This document shows, one piece after another, positions 10,714-19,454 of a stretch of 64,000 nucleotides of DNA. The position numbers and the translations under genes were made by a program. Source of the DNA: Caulobacter sp048541825 (GTDB lineage: Bacteria; Pseudomonadota; Alphaproteobacteria; Caulobacterales; Caulobacteraceae); NCBI RefSeq assembly GCF_048541825.1, contig NZ_CP183332.1, positions 1,736,001 through 1,800,000 of the forward strand, in the 5' to 3' direction. Every line of letters begins with the position of its first letter. Position 1 is the stretch's first letter. The notes below the pieces were generated by a model that ran no database searches, was not told where the DNA came from, and saw nothing but the letters and a program-made list of their open reading frames with translations.

Positions 10714-11649
10714 ATGAGCAAGCTTCCTGATCTCGAGGGCCTCGCGATTTTTGCCAAGGTGGTGGAACTGCGGTCCTTCGCCGGGGCGGCCCAGGAACTG
10801 GGGCTGTCCAAGGCGACAGTCTCCAAGGCCGTCACCCGACTGGAAACGCGGCTGGGCGCTCGATTGTTCAATCGCACCTCGCGACGCCTAGCCCTGACCG
10901 ACGCCGGCCAGAGCCTGGTCGAGCCGGCGACGCGCGTGCTGGTGCAGGGCGAGGCGGCCGAGAACGCGGCCATGGCCCAGTCCGCTGCGCCACGCGGGCT
11001 GGTGCGCCTGGCGGCCCCGATGTCTTTTGGCCTGTCGGCTGTCGCGCCGATCCTGCCGGAGTTCCTGGCCGCCTATCCCGAGGTCTCGGTCGACCTGCAC
11101 CTCAGCGACGCCACGGTGGATCTGATCGGTATGGGTTTCGACGCCGCGCTGCGCATCGCCGCCTTGCCGGATTCGTCGCTGCTGGCGCGACGCCTGCGGT
11201 CGGTGAAGCGCTATGTGGTCGGCGCGCCCAGCTATCTGGCGCAGCGCGGCCGTCCGACCCATCCCGGCCACCTGGCCGAGCACTGCTGCCTCGGCTACGC
11301 CTATCTGCCGACGCCCGACACCTGGCGGTTCGTCAATGCGGCCGGGGAGGAGGCTTCGATGCGTCCGGCCGGGCCGTTGAGGGTCAACAACGCCGACGCG
11401 CTAATGCCGGCCCTGCTCGCGGGGCAGGGGCTTGCGGTGCTGCCGGATTTCATCGCTGGCGCAGCCCTTGCCGACGGCCGGCTGGAGGCGGTGATGCCCG
11501 ACTGGAACCCGCCGCCCATCGCGCTGCATCTGGTCATGCCGCCAGGCGGCCCCAGGCCAGCCCGGGTCGAGGCGCTGACGGCCTTCCTGACCTCGGCCCT
11601 GGGCGCCAAGGGTCGGGGCGCTACAGGCTATCCACCTGGGCCGGGGTAA
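10714..11649 (+). CDS. LysR-family transcriptional regulator
   Basis: This encodes 311 residues. The N-terminal helix-turn-helix includes EGLAIFAKVVELRSFAGAAQ and LGLSKATVSKAVTRLETRLG, standard for LysR proteins. Residues from about 90 onward form the effector-binding domain (LVRLAAPMSFGLSAVAPILP, FDAALRIAALPDSSLLARRL), most like the CrgA-type subgroup. It is divergent from the pirin-wrbA operon and probably controls it, with a quinone or electrophile as a possible effector (inferred). The last 29 bases overlap the 3' end of the convergent repeat-protein gene. Confidence 0.93.
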   Translation: MSKLPDLEGLAIFAKVVELRSFAGAAQELGLSKATVSKAVTRLETRLGARLFNRTSRRLALTDAGQSLVEPATRVLVQGEAAENAAMAQSAAPRGLVRLAAPMSFGLSAVAPILPEFLAAYPEVSVDLHLSDATVDLIGMGFDAALRIAALPDSSLLARRLRSVKRYVVGAPSYLAQRGRPTHPGHLAEHCCLGYAYLPTPDTWRFVNAAGEEASMRPAGPLRVNNADALMPALLAGQGLAVLPDFIAGAALADGRLEAVMPDWNPPPIALHLVMPPGGPRPARVEALTAFLTSALGAKGRGATGYPPGPG

Positions 11650-13219
11650 AGGCGCCCACCTGTAGCGGGCTCATCGCGGCAATATTGGTGGCCGACAGCC
11701 AATCCAGCTGGGTGACTGTCAGACCGGGGATCTGGGTCGGCGTCAGATAGCCGATCTGGGTCGTGGTCAGCCCGCCGATCACCGTGGTCGACAGGGCCGA
11801 GACCTGGATAGGGGTCAGAGCGCCGATCTGGGTGCCGTTCAGGCCATTGAAGTCGGCCAGGCTCAGGCTACGCACCTGATAGGCCGTCAGGCCGCGCATT
11901 GCCGTGGCGCTGATCGAGCCGATCTGGGTGGTGTCCAGCGCCGCCAGGTTGGTGACCGACATCGCGCCGATCTGCGAGGCCGCAAGGGCGCCGATCTGGG
12001 GGGCCGAGAACTCCCCGATATCTGTGGTGCTCAAACCGCCGAGCTGGGTGGAGGTCAGGCCGCCCAGCTGGGTCGCTGACAGGCCCTGGACCTGGGTGGC
12101 GTTGAAGCCGGAGATGTTGCTGGTCGAGATCCCGCTGACCTGGCTCGCCGTCAGATCGGCGATCTGGGTCATCGACAGTTCGGCGAAATCGCCGGAGTCC
12201 AGGCCGCCCAGCTGGGTCGCGGTCAGGCCCGCGAACTGGGTGCTGCTGAGCGCTCCAATCTGGGTGCTGGTCAGGGCATTGAGATTGGTGGTCGACAGGG
12301 CGCCCAGTTGCGAAGCCGTCAGCCCTCCGACCTGGGTCGCCGACAGCTCGGCGAAGTCGGCGACGCTCAAGGTTGCGATCTGGGTGGTCGTCAGGCCGGC
12401 GATCTGGCTGGCGCTGAAGCCTGCCACTTGGGTCGCGGTCAGGGTCGAGAGGCCGGTGGCGTTGAGTCCGCCCAGCTGGGTGGCGTTCAGGGCGCCGACC
12501 TGGGTGTCTGACAGGCTCGAGACCTGGGTTCCGCTCAGTCCGGAGACCTGGGCGGCGGACAGGGCGCTGATCTGGGTGGTCGCCATCCCGTCCAGCTGGG
12601 GCGCGCTGAGAGCGCCGATCTGGCTGGCGGTCATGCCGCCAATCTGGGTCGTCGACAGGGCGGCCAGCTGCGCGGCGGCGAAGGCGGCGATGGCGACGGC
12701 CTCCAGGGCGCCGATCTGGCTGGCCGCGAGACCGCCGATCTGGCTGGCGGCCAGCTCGCCGATATCGGTTGTGCTGAGGCCCGCCATCTGGCTCGCCGTC
12801 AGGCCGGTCAGCTGGGTGACCTCCAGCGAGGCGATCTGGGTGGCGTTTAGGCCCGAGAAGCTGCTGGCCGACAGGGCCCCGACCTGGGTGGCGGTGAACA
12901 CGTCAAGTTTCGCGGCGTCCAGACTGGCCAGCTGGGTCGAGGTCATGGCCCCGACCAGTTCGCCGCTGAAGGCCGTCAGCTGCTGGGCGTTGAAGGCGAC
13001 GCCCGCGCCGAAGCTCGGGATCTGGCTCGCCGCGAGCCCTTTGACCTGGGTGGTCGAAAGGGACTCCACCTGGGTGGCGTCGAGCACGGCGACGGCGGTG
13101 GCGCTGATCGCGCCGACCTGGGTGCTGCTGAGGGTGGCGAGCTTGGTCGTCGACAGATCATCAATGATCGTCGCCGGGAGCGCTGCGATCTGCGCGGCTG
13201 AGAGATAGGAGATCGGCAA
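11621..13219 (-). CDS. Decapeptide-repeat protein of unknown function
   Basis: This encodes 532 residues, nearly all of them a tandem 10-residue repeat with consensus close to L-S-T-T-Q-I-G-G-L-T (about 50 units). Leu or Phe, Gln and Ile/Val recur every ten positions, while Thr/Ser and Ala/Gly fill the rest. There is no signal peptide, membrane segment, cysteine or catalytic-looking motif. The start MPISYLSAAQIAALPATI is already in repeat phase. A regular amphipathic period of ten suggests a solenoid or fibre. I do not know its function; adhesion or scaffolding are guesses. The opposite strand is open over the same stretch only because of the repeat composition. The gene overlaps the LysR 3' end by 29 bases. 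Confidence 0.8.
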   Translation of the reverse strand: MPISYLSAAQIAALPATIIDDLSTTKLATLSSTQVGAISATAVAVLDATQVESLSTTQVKGLAASQIPSFGAGVAFNAQQLTAFSGELVGAMTSTQLASLDAAKLDVFTATQVGALSASSFSGLNATQIASLEVTQLTGLTASQMAGLSTTDIGELAASQIGGLAASQIGALEAVAIAAFAAAQLAALSTTQIGGMTASQIGALSAPQLDGMATTQISALSAAQVSGLSGTQVSSLSDTQVGALNATQLGGLNATGLSTLTATQVAGFSASQIAGLTTTQIATLSVADFAELSATQVGGLTASQLGALSTTNLNALTSTQIGALSSTQFAGLTATQLGGLDSGDFAELSMTQIADLTASQVSGISTSNISGFNATQVQGLSATQLGGLTSTQLGGLSTTDIGEFSAPQIGALAASQIGAMSVTNLAALDTTQIGSISATAMRGLTAYQVRSLSLADFNGLNGTQIGALTPIQVSALSTTVIGGLTTTQIGYLTPTQIPGLTVTQLDWLSATNIAAMSPLQVGAFTPAQVDSL

Positions 13220-13372
13220 AGCGCTCGTCCTGACCGAAGGCTTGAGGCGGCCCTTGCTTCGACCCAGGCCTCGTTTCGAAATATTTAACCATCAGGCTAG
13301 GTGCAAAGCGAGATTCGGTCCACGTGACAAAACAGACCAGTCCAATCCTTGATTGAAGGCTGGTCTTCCGCG

Positions 13373-14710
13373 TCAGGCGGCTGGTCTTGCGGTCGCTTGC
13401 ATGGTCCAGAGGTCGAGGTCGGTCTCACGCGCAATGAGGGCCAGGCCTGAGGCGATCGACTCGAACTCTCCGCCGCTCTCGATCCGGTCGGCCGGGAACC
13501 GGCGGTGGAAGATGTCGCGCACCGCCGGCACGAACGAGCTGCCGCCTGTCAGGAACACGCGGTCCACCTGGTCGGGCGAGAGGTTGGCGCGGGCCAGGGC
13601 CTGGTCGACCGCCTTTTCGATGGCTGTCAGTTCCGGGGCGATCCAGCCCTCGAACGTGGTCCGCTCGACCTCATGCTCGATCAGGATCGAACCGGCCTCG
13701 AAGCGGAACGTGGCGCGCTCGTGGGCCGACAGCGCCTCCTTCAGGGCCGAGACCGAGCGATAGAGGGCGTAGCCGTGATTGTCGTCCAGCACCTCGATCA
13801 GGCGGCTGATCTTCTCGGGCTCCATAGCCGTCTTTTCCAGCGAGCGGATGTCGCGCATGTCGCGCGAGGCCCGCAGCAGGGCCAGCTGATCCCAGCGAGC
13901 GAAGGCGGTGTAATAGCGCTGCGGGATCGGCAGGCGATTGTCGAAGGCGCGGTACAGCGAGCCCTTGCCCAGAGCCGGCGAGACCAGCTGGTCGATGATC
14001 CGATAGTCGAAGGCGTCGCCTGCCACGCCCACGCCCGAATGGCTGAGCGGGGTCGAGCGCAGCGTGCCGTCGGCCTCGCGCTCGAAGCGGACAAGGGAAA
14101 AGTCGCTGGTGCCGCCGCCGAAGTCGGCGACCAGCACGGTGGCGTCCTGCTTCAGCTGGCGCGCGAAGAAGAAGGCCGCGCCGACCGGCTCATAGGCGTA
14201 GCGAATATCGGTGAAGCCCAGCCGCCCGAAGGCCGCCTCGTAGCGCTGCAGGGCCAGGGTCTCGTCGGGATTGCCGCCGGCGAAGGTTACAGGTCGGCCG
14301 ACGATCACCCTGGGCGGCAGTTTGGCCATAGCGTCGCCGGCGTGCTCGCGCACTTTCAGCAGGAATGCGGCCAGCAGGTCCTCGAACAGATAGCGCTTGT
14401 TGAGGATGCGGGTCTCGGTGAAGGCAGCGCTGGCCGCAAAGCTCTTGAACGACTGGATGAACCGCGTTTCCAGCGGGTCCTCCAGATAGGCCTCGATCGC
14501 CCACGGACCGGCCTCGACCACCCGCTCATTGGCCCGGCCATCGTCGCCCTGCAGGGTGTGGAAGCTCAGCGCCGAGCGGAAGGCGAACAGGTCGCCCTCG
14601 CTGGTCGGGAACCGCACCAGGCGCGCGGAGCCGTCGCCGTGCGTCATCGAGACGACGGTGTTGGTGGTGCCAAAATCGATGCCGATCGTCGGCGTAGCGA
14701 CGGACGTCAT
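13373..14710 (-). CDS. Hsp70-family protein, YegD-like
   Basis: This 445-residue actin/Hsp70-fold ATPase is much shorter than DnaK and lacks the C-terminal substrate-binding domain. The phosphate-1 loop is IGIDFGTTNTVVSM near residues 9-22, phosphate-2 is VLVADFGGGTSDFSLV near 192-207, and the adenosine motif is VFLTGGSSFVPAV near 393-405. This architecture matches YegD-type putative chaperones, whose clients are unknown. It is cytoplasmic. It stands alone, divergent from a flavoprotein gene about 110 bases away. Confidence 0.92.
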   Translation of the reverse strand: MTSVATPTIGIDFGTTNTVVSMTHGDGSARLVRFPTSEGDLFAFRSALSFHTLQGDDGRANERVVEAGPWAIEAYLEDPLETRFIQSFKSFAASAAFTETRILNKRYLFEDLLAAFLLKVREHAGDAMAKLPPRVIVGRPVTFAGGNPDETLALQRYEAAFGRLGFTDIRYAYEPVGAAFFFARQLKQDATVLVADFGGGTSDFSLVRFEREADGTLRSTPLSHSGVGVAGDAFDYRIIDQLVSPALGKGSLYRAFDNRLPIPQRYYTAFARWDQLALLRASRDMRDIRSLEKTAMEPEKISRLIEVLDDNHGYALYRSVSALKEALSAHERATFRFEAGSILIEHEVERTTFEGWIAPELTAIEKAVDQALARANLSPDQVDRVFLTGGSSFVPAVRDIFHRRFPADRIESGGEFESIASGLALIARETDLDLWTMQATARPAA

Positions 14711-14823
14711 GGGTCAACCGGGCTCTAGGATGGGGGCGAGGTCGTAGCCGTTGCCAGACGCGGGTTCAAGGGGCAGCGCCGCGTTTGATTGACTTCCTCG
14801 GGCGGCTCCTATGGAAGGACGCG

Positions 14824-16005
14824 ATGGAACAGTTCGATGTCTTGGTGATCGGGGCCGGCGCGGCCGGTATGATGTGCGCAATCGAGGCGGGCAAGCGCGG
14901 GCGTTCCGTGCTGGTGATCGATCATGCCAAGGCCCCCGGCGAGAAGATCCGCATCAGCGGCGGCGGACGGTGCAACTTCACCAACATCCACGCCACGGCG
15001 GCCAATTTCCTGTCGGCCAATCCCAAGTTCTGCGTTTCGGCCCTGCGCCGCTATCGGCCGCGCGACTTCATCGCCCTGGTCGATAAGTACGCGATTGCCT
15101 ATCACGAGAAAACGCTGGGCCAGCTGTTCTGCGACGGCTCGGCCATGCAGATCATCACCATGCTGCTGACCGAAATGAAGGCCGCGCGCTGCGAACTGCG
15201 GCTGGAAACCGGCGTCGACCGTATCGCCAAGGTCGAGAGCGGGTATGAGCTGGCCCTGTCGAGCGGCGCCAATGTGCGCTGCCAGTCTCTGGTGGTGGCC
15301 TGCGGCGGCAAGTCGATCCCCAAGATGGGCGCGACGGGTCTGGGCTATGAGATCGCCAAGCAGTTTGGCGTGGGCGTCGTCGAGACCCGCCCGGCGCTGG
15401 TGCCCCTGACCTTCGAGGTCAAGACACTGGAACGTCTGGTCCCGCTGTCAGGCGTGGCGCTGGACGCCGTGGTCGCCCACGGCAAGACGAAGTTCCAGGA
15501 AGGCATGCTGTTCACCCACCGGGGGCTTTCCGGCCCCTCGATCCTGCAGATCTCGTCCTATTGGCGTGAAGGCGACGAGATCCGGGTAGATATGGTGCCG
15601 GGCATCGACGCCCTGTCCGCCCTGAAGGCGGCGCGCACCGCCACGCCGCGTCGGGCGGTCTCGACCGTGATGGCCACCCTGTTGCCGCAGCGCGTGGCCC
15701 AGATCGTCTCCGACGACGAGGGCGCGCAAGGCAATATCGCTGACTGCTCCGACAAGGTGCTGGGCCGACTGGCCGCGTCGGTCAACGCCTGGACCTTCAA
15801 GCCGGTCGGCTCGGAAGGCTACCGCACGGCGGAAGTCACCCTGGGCGGGGTCGACACCAATGACCTCGACTCGCGCACACTGCAGGCCAAGGAGGTCCCG
15901 GGGCTCTATTTCATCGGCGAGGTGGTGGACGTCACCGGCTGGCTGGGCGGCTTCAATTTCCAGTGGGCCTGGGCGTCGGGCTGGAGCGCCGGGCAGGCGG
16001 TTTAG
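14824..16005 (+). CDS. HI0933/YhiN-family FAD-dependent oxidoreductase
   Basis: This encodes 393 residues. The ATG chosen follows AAGGA by 3 bases and gives MEQFDVLVIGAGAAGMMCAI, an FAD-binding Rossmann GxGxxG motif. Family segments include GEKIRISGGGRCNFTN, HEKTLGQLFCDGSAMQII and, near the end, GEVVDVTGWLGGFNFQWAWASG, which closes the FAD site. The substrate of this widespread family is not known. It is cytoplasmic and monocistronic, and a palindromic repeat follows the stop. Confidence 0.93.
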   Translation: MEQFDVLVIGAGAAGMMCAIEAGKRGRSVLVIDHAKAPGEKIRISGGGRCNFTNIHATAANFLSANPKFCVSALRRYRPRDFIALVDKYAIAYHEKTLGQLFCDGSAMQIITMLLTEMKAARCELRLETGVDRIAKVESGYELALSSGANVRCQSLVVACGGKSIPKMGATGLGYEIAKQFGVGVVETRPALVPLTFEVKTLERLVPLSGVALDAVVAHGKTKFQEGMLFTHRGLSGPSILQISSYWREGDEIRVDMVPGIDALSALKAARTATPRRAVSTVMATLLPQRVAQIVSDDEGAQGNIADCSDKVLGRLAASVNAWTFKPVGSEGYRTAEVTLGGVDTNDLDSRTLQAKEVPGLYFIGEVVDVTGWLGGFNFQWAWASGWSAGQAV

Positions 16006-16021
16006 CGACTAGAGGCGCAAG

Positions 16022-16136
16022 TCCTCCCCCTGAAGGGGGAGGCGGCCCGAAAGGGCCGGAGGGGGAAGTCGGCAATGTGCCAACAGAACTTCCCCCTCCG
16101 TCCGCTCCGCGGACACCTCCCCCGCTAGGGGGAGGA
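16022..16136. repeat. Palindromic intergenic repeat, family D, copy 1
   Basis: TCCTCCCCCTGAAGGGGGAGG opens the element and the same type of hairpin (CCTCCCCCGCTAGGGGGAGG) closes it. GGAGGGGGAAG and CTTCCCCCTCC lie inside. A related element is at 53000-53119 and a lone hairpin at 21652-21675. It lies between two convergent genes. Confidence 0.8.
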
Positions 16137-16150
16137 TTTTCAATCCATAA

Positions 16151-18412
16151 CTACTTCTTCTTGAAGGGCTTACCGGCCGGCTTGCCGCCTTCGAAGCTCT
16201 TGGCCTTGAAGGGCTTGGGGCCCTTGAACGGCTTGGCCGGACCCTCGCCGCGCGGCTTGGGCGTGTAGGTGGTCTGTGGGCCCGAAGCCTTTTCGCCGAA
16301 CGCCTTGGGTGCGCCGAACGCCTTGGGCGCGCCAGCGGTGCGGGGCTTGAAGTCGCGCTTGGGACCGTCATCGCGGCCTTCGGTGCGCGGCTTGTAGGCG
16401 CGCTTGGCGCCGCCTTCGGACTCGGCCGGCGAATAGGGACGCGGCGCATCATCACGCGGCGGGCGCGGCTTGAAGTCGCGCGGAGCGTCGTCGCGCTTGA
16501 ACTCGGTGCGCGGCTTGAAGTCACGCGGCGCGGCGTTGTCGCGAGCCCCAGAGTCGCGGGGAGGACGGGCCTTGTAGTCGCCCTTGGGCTCCTCGCCCTT
16601 GCCGTAAGGCTTGGCGGTGCTGAAGCCGTCATCGCTGTAGGTCGAGGGACGCGGGGTGTGGTCGCGCGAGCCCGGCGCATTGGCGCGCGGGGCGCGAGGC
16701 GCGTCGTCGTCGCGGGGGGCACGCGGGGCGTACTCCTTGCGCGGACCGCTGTCGCGCGCGGCCGGAGCCGCCGTCGGGGTGATGGCGACGTCGTCACGAA
16801 CGGTGGCCTGCACCGCTGCGCCGAACTTTACCGCGGCTTCGGCCGAGATCTCGAACTTGGTGTCGTAGTCGAAGATCCGGATCGAGCCGATATCCTTCTT
16901 GGTCACGTGACCCAGGCGGCAGATCAGCGGGATCAGCCACTTGGGGTCGGCGTTGTTGCGACGGCCGGTGTTGAGGCGGAACCACTCGGCGCCGTTCATG
17001 TCGCTGCGCGGCTCGCGCTCGGGACGGTCACCACCAAAGTCGCGGTCATTGCCGAATTCACGCGGCTCGCGGCTGCGCGGGCCCGGATCGGCGCCGTGGC
17101 GCGGGTCGTCATAGATTTCTTCGGGGGCCGGCAGCTTGGCGCGGCGGGTGCGGATCAGCGCCGAGGCCAGTTCCAGCGGCGTGCGCTTCTCCAGCATCAC
17201 TTCGGCCAGGGCCGCGTCTTCCTCGGTCGAGACCTCGGAGAAGATCGGATCGTCCAGCAGGCGCTCGGTGTCCTTGACGCGGATCTCGTCGGCGGTCGGG
17301 GCGCCGCCCCAATGGCCTTCGACGCCGGCGGCCATCAGCAGCTGCTCGGCCTTGCGACGACGGGTGTAGGGCACGACCAGGGCGCTGACGCCCTTCTTGC
17401 CGGCCCGGCCGGTGCGGCCCGAACGGTGCAGTAGGGTGGCCTTGTTGACCGGCAGTTCGGCGTGGATGACCAGGCCGAGGTCGGGCAGGTCGAGACCGCG
17501 TGCGGCGACGTCGGTGGCGACGCAGACGCGGGCGTGGCCGTCGCGCAGGGCTTGCAGGGCGTCGGCGCGTTCACGTTGCGACAGCTCGCCCGAGAGGCCG
17601 ACCACGGCGAAGCCGCGCTCGCGCAGCTTGGAGTGCATGGCGCGGACGCTTTCGCGGGTGTTGCAGAACACCAGGGCGCCGGGGCTTTCGAAATAGCGCA
17701 GCAGGTTGACGATCGCGTGCTCGATCTCGTTGGGCGCGACCCGCACGGCGCGATACTCGATATCGCGGTGCGGTTCGTTGCGGCCGACGGTGTCGATGCG
17801 CAGGGCGTCGTTCTGATAGCTCTTGGCCAGTTGCACGATCTCGCGCGCCAGGGTGGCCGAGAACAGCAGGGTGCGGCGCTCGGCCGGGGCGGCGTCGAGG
17901 ATGAATTCAAGGTCTTCGCGGAAGCCCATGTCCAGCATCTCGTCGGCCTCGTCGAGGACAGCGACCTTCAGCTCAGACAGGTCCAGGTGGCCGCGCTCGA
18001 TGTGGTCGCGCAGACGACCGGGGGTGCCGACGACGATGTGAGCGCCCCAGTTCAGGGCCCGCTGCTCGCGGCGCGCATCCATGCCGCCAACGCAGTTGAC
18101 GACCACGGCGCCGGCGTCGGCGTACAGCCAAGTCAGCTCGCGATTGACCTGGATGGCCAGTTCGCGGGTCGGGGCGATGACCAGGCACATCGGCGGGCCG
18201 GCCTTGGAGAACTTTTCGGCGTCGCCCAGCAGGGTGGTCGCGGCAGCCAGGCCAAAGGCCACGGTCTTGCCCGAGCCGGTCTGGGCGCTGACCAGAAGGT
18301 CGCGGCCGACGGCTTCGTCTTCCAGGACAGCAGCCTGGACGGGGGTGGGCTCAGCATAACCCTGAGCAGCTAGTGCCCGCTCAAGAGCGGGGTGGGAGGC
18401 GGGGAAGGGCAT
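16151..18412 (-). CDS. DEAD-box RNA helicase with DbpA-type RNA-binding domain
   Basis: This 753-residue protein starts MPFPASHPALERALAAQGY. An in-frame upstream ATG adds only 13 non-family residues. Helicase motifs occur in order: SAQTGSGKT, APTRELA, TPGRL, DEAD, SAT, CVATDVAARGLDLPDL and HRSGRTGRAG. Near residues 470-550 a DbpA-like domain (EWFRLNTGRRNNADPKWLIP, KDIGSIRIFDYDTKFEIS) should bind structured rRNA. The last 200 residues are low-complexity and rich in Arg, Lys, Asp and Pro, with recurring RDFKPR. This fits a role in ribosome assembly or RNA remodelling in the cytoplasm. The next gene on this strand lies about 290 bases upstream. Confidence 0.95.
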   Translation of the reverse strand: MPFPASHPALERALAAQGYAEPTPVQAAVLEDEAVGRDLLVSAQTGSGKTVAFGLAAATTLLGDAEKFSKAGPPMCLVIAPTRELAIQVNRELTWLYADAGAVVVNCVGGMDARREQRALNWGAHIVVGTPGRLRDHIERGHLDLSELKVAVLDEADEMLDMGFREDLEFILDAAPAERRTLLFSATLAREIVQLAKSYQNDALRIDTVGRNEPHRDIEYRAVRVAPNEIEHAIVNLLRYFESPGALVFCNTRESVRAMHSKLRERGFAVVGLSGELSQRERADALQALRDGHARVCVATDVAARGLDLPDLGLVIHAELPVNKATLLHRSGRTGRAGKKGVSALVVPYTRRRKAEQLLMAAGVEGHWGGAPTADEIRVKDTERLLDDPIFSEVSTEEDAALAEVMLEKRTPLELASALIRTRRAKLPAPEEIYDDPRHGADPGPRSREPREFGNDRDFGGDRPEREPRSDMNGAEWFRLNTGRRNNADPKWLIPLICRLGHVTKKDIGSIRIFDYDTKFEISAEAAVKFGAAVQATVRDDVAITPTAAPAARDSGPRKEYAPRAPRDDDAPRAPRANAPGSRDHTPRPSTYSDDGFSTAKPYGKGEEPKGDYKARPPRDSGARDNAAPRDFKPRTEFKRDDAPRDFKPRPPRDDAPRPYSPAESEGGAKRAYKPRTEGRDDGPKRDFKPRTAGAPKAFGAPKAFGEKASGPQTTYTPKPRGEGPAKPFKGPKPFKAKSFEGGKPAGKPFKKK

Positions 18413-18706
18413 ATAGGTCCAATTCGGTTCAAGCGGACGGCACACACACACGTGCGGCCCGCGCCACGACCAAATACGACCCCCAAATGGACCGTGTTCT
18501 TGGTCTTATCTCGTGAAATATAGACCCTTTTGGCCGCCTTGCCGATGAGGCGCGGGCGAAAAGGGGTCTGCGGGCCGCTTTAGGAGGCTAAATTGGTCGG
18601 GATTGCAAGGGCAGCCCGGAGATTCCCACCGGGTGCGGCGGATTCGCCGCAGGGGCGCGGGCAGGGCGCGAGACCTGAAGCGAACCGCCCCGCGCCCTTT
18701 CGACGT

Positions 18707-19141
18707 CTATTCTGCGGCGGCCAAGCCGTGCGAGCGCGGCTTGGCCAGTTCGCGGCAGACCACGGCCGAGAAGGTCGCGAGCAGGCCCAGGACCATCAGG
18801 AACAGCATTTCAGCCAACCCCGGCGCCAGCACCGTCAGCGACGGAACGACCGGACTGTTGGCGATCCCGACGGCGCCGGCCAGCAGGGTGAACAGGGCGG
18901 CCGCACCCGCCAGCAGCGGCGCGCCCTTGGCCAGGGCCGACAGGGCGGCCGGACGGCGCAGGACCAGCAGGACGGGCGCGGCGACGATGGCGGCCGCCAG
19001 CAGCAGGATGATCAGTTGCACCGGCGCGGCGGCGTTGCCGAAGACGTCGCCCACGGACAGGCGGTTGGCGGCGGGGGCTGCGAACGCGGGCGTGGCGAGC
19101 AGCAGCGGCGCGGCGGCGGCTGAAAGAATGACAAGGCGCAT
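18707..19141 (-). CDS. Small membrane protein with signal peptide
   Basis: This encodes 144 residues. Residues 1-22 (MRLVILSAAAAPLLLATPAFA) form a signal peptide. Three hydrophobic segments follow, near residues 40-60, 75-95 and 107-127. The C-terminus CRELAKPRSHGLAAAE is hydrophilic. I do not recognise the family. Codon use looks genuine for this genome (strong G/C at third positions), and the strand agrees with parE upstream and the helicase downstream. The roughly 290 bases between it and the helicase are GC-rich with no clear gene. Confidence 0.7.
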   Translation of the reverse strand: MRLVILSAAAAPLLLATPAFAAPAANRLSVGDVFGNAAAPVQLIILLLAAAIVAAPVLLVLRRPAALSALAKGAPLLAGAAALFTLLAGAVGIANSPVVPSLTVLAPGLAEMLFLMVLGLLATFSAVVCRELAKPRSHGLAAAE

Positions 19142-19454
19142 GGATATCTCCGTTGGTTTACGATCGTAAGATCAATGGAGAATTACGCCAGTAAACTTTC
19201 GAGTCAACTGCGGCGCATCGGGCCGGCGGACGGCCAGTCCTGGGCAAGCCGCGACGGTCAGTGATGCGACCACGGGGATGGGAATCGCGCCGACCCCGGA
19301 TGGGCACGATCCTGCTCCCCATGCGGGAGAAGGTGGCGCGCAGCGCCGGATAAGGGGTCGATAGACCTATCGGCAGCGGCGCACGGCATTGCCAGACAAG
19401 GCTTTCAGGCCGGCGCGACCTTGTAGCGGCTCCCCCAAAGGGGGAGGATCTAGA
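19142..19454. repeat. Gene-free 313 bases with a degraded palindromic repeat (family E copy 1)
   Basis: From about 19311 to 19371 the sequence matches half of the element at 52373-52532, including GCGGGAGAAGGTGGCGCGCA and GGGTCGATAGACCT. A CTCCCCCAAAGGGGGAGGAT hairpin (family D type) ends the gap just before parE. The rest, next to the membrane-protein start, shows no gene. Confidence 0.65.

Noticed and set aside
11904..13208. Plus-strand 434-codon frame with Trp-rich repeats opposite the decapeptide gene
   Set aside because: A periodic gene makes its complement open and periodic too. The minus frame has the smoother residue usage and a sensible start.
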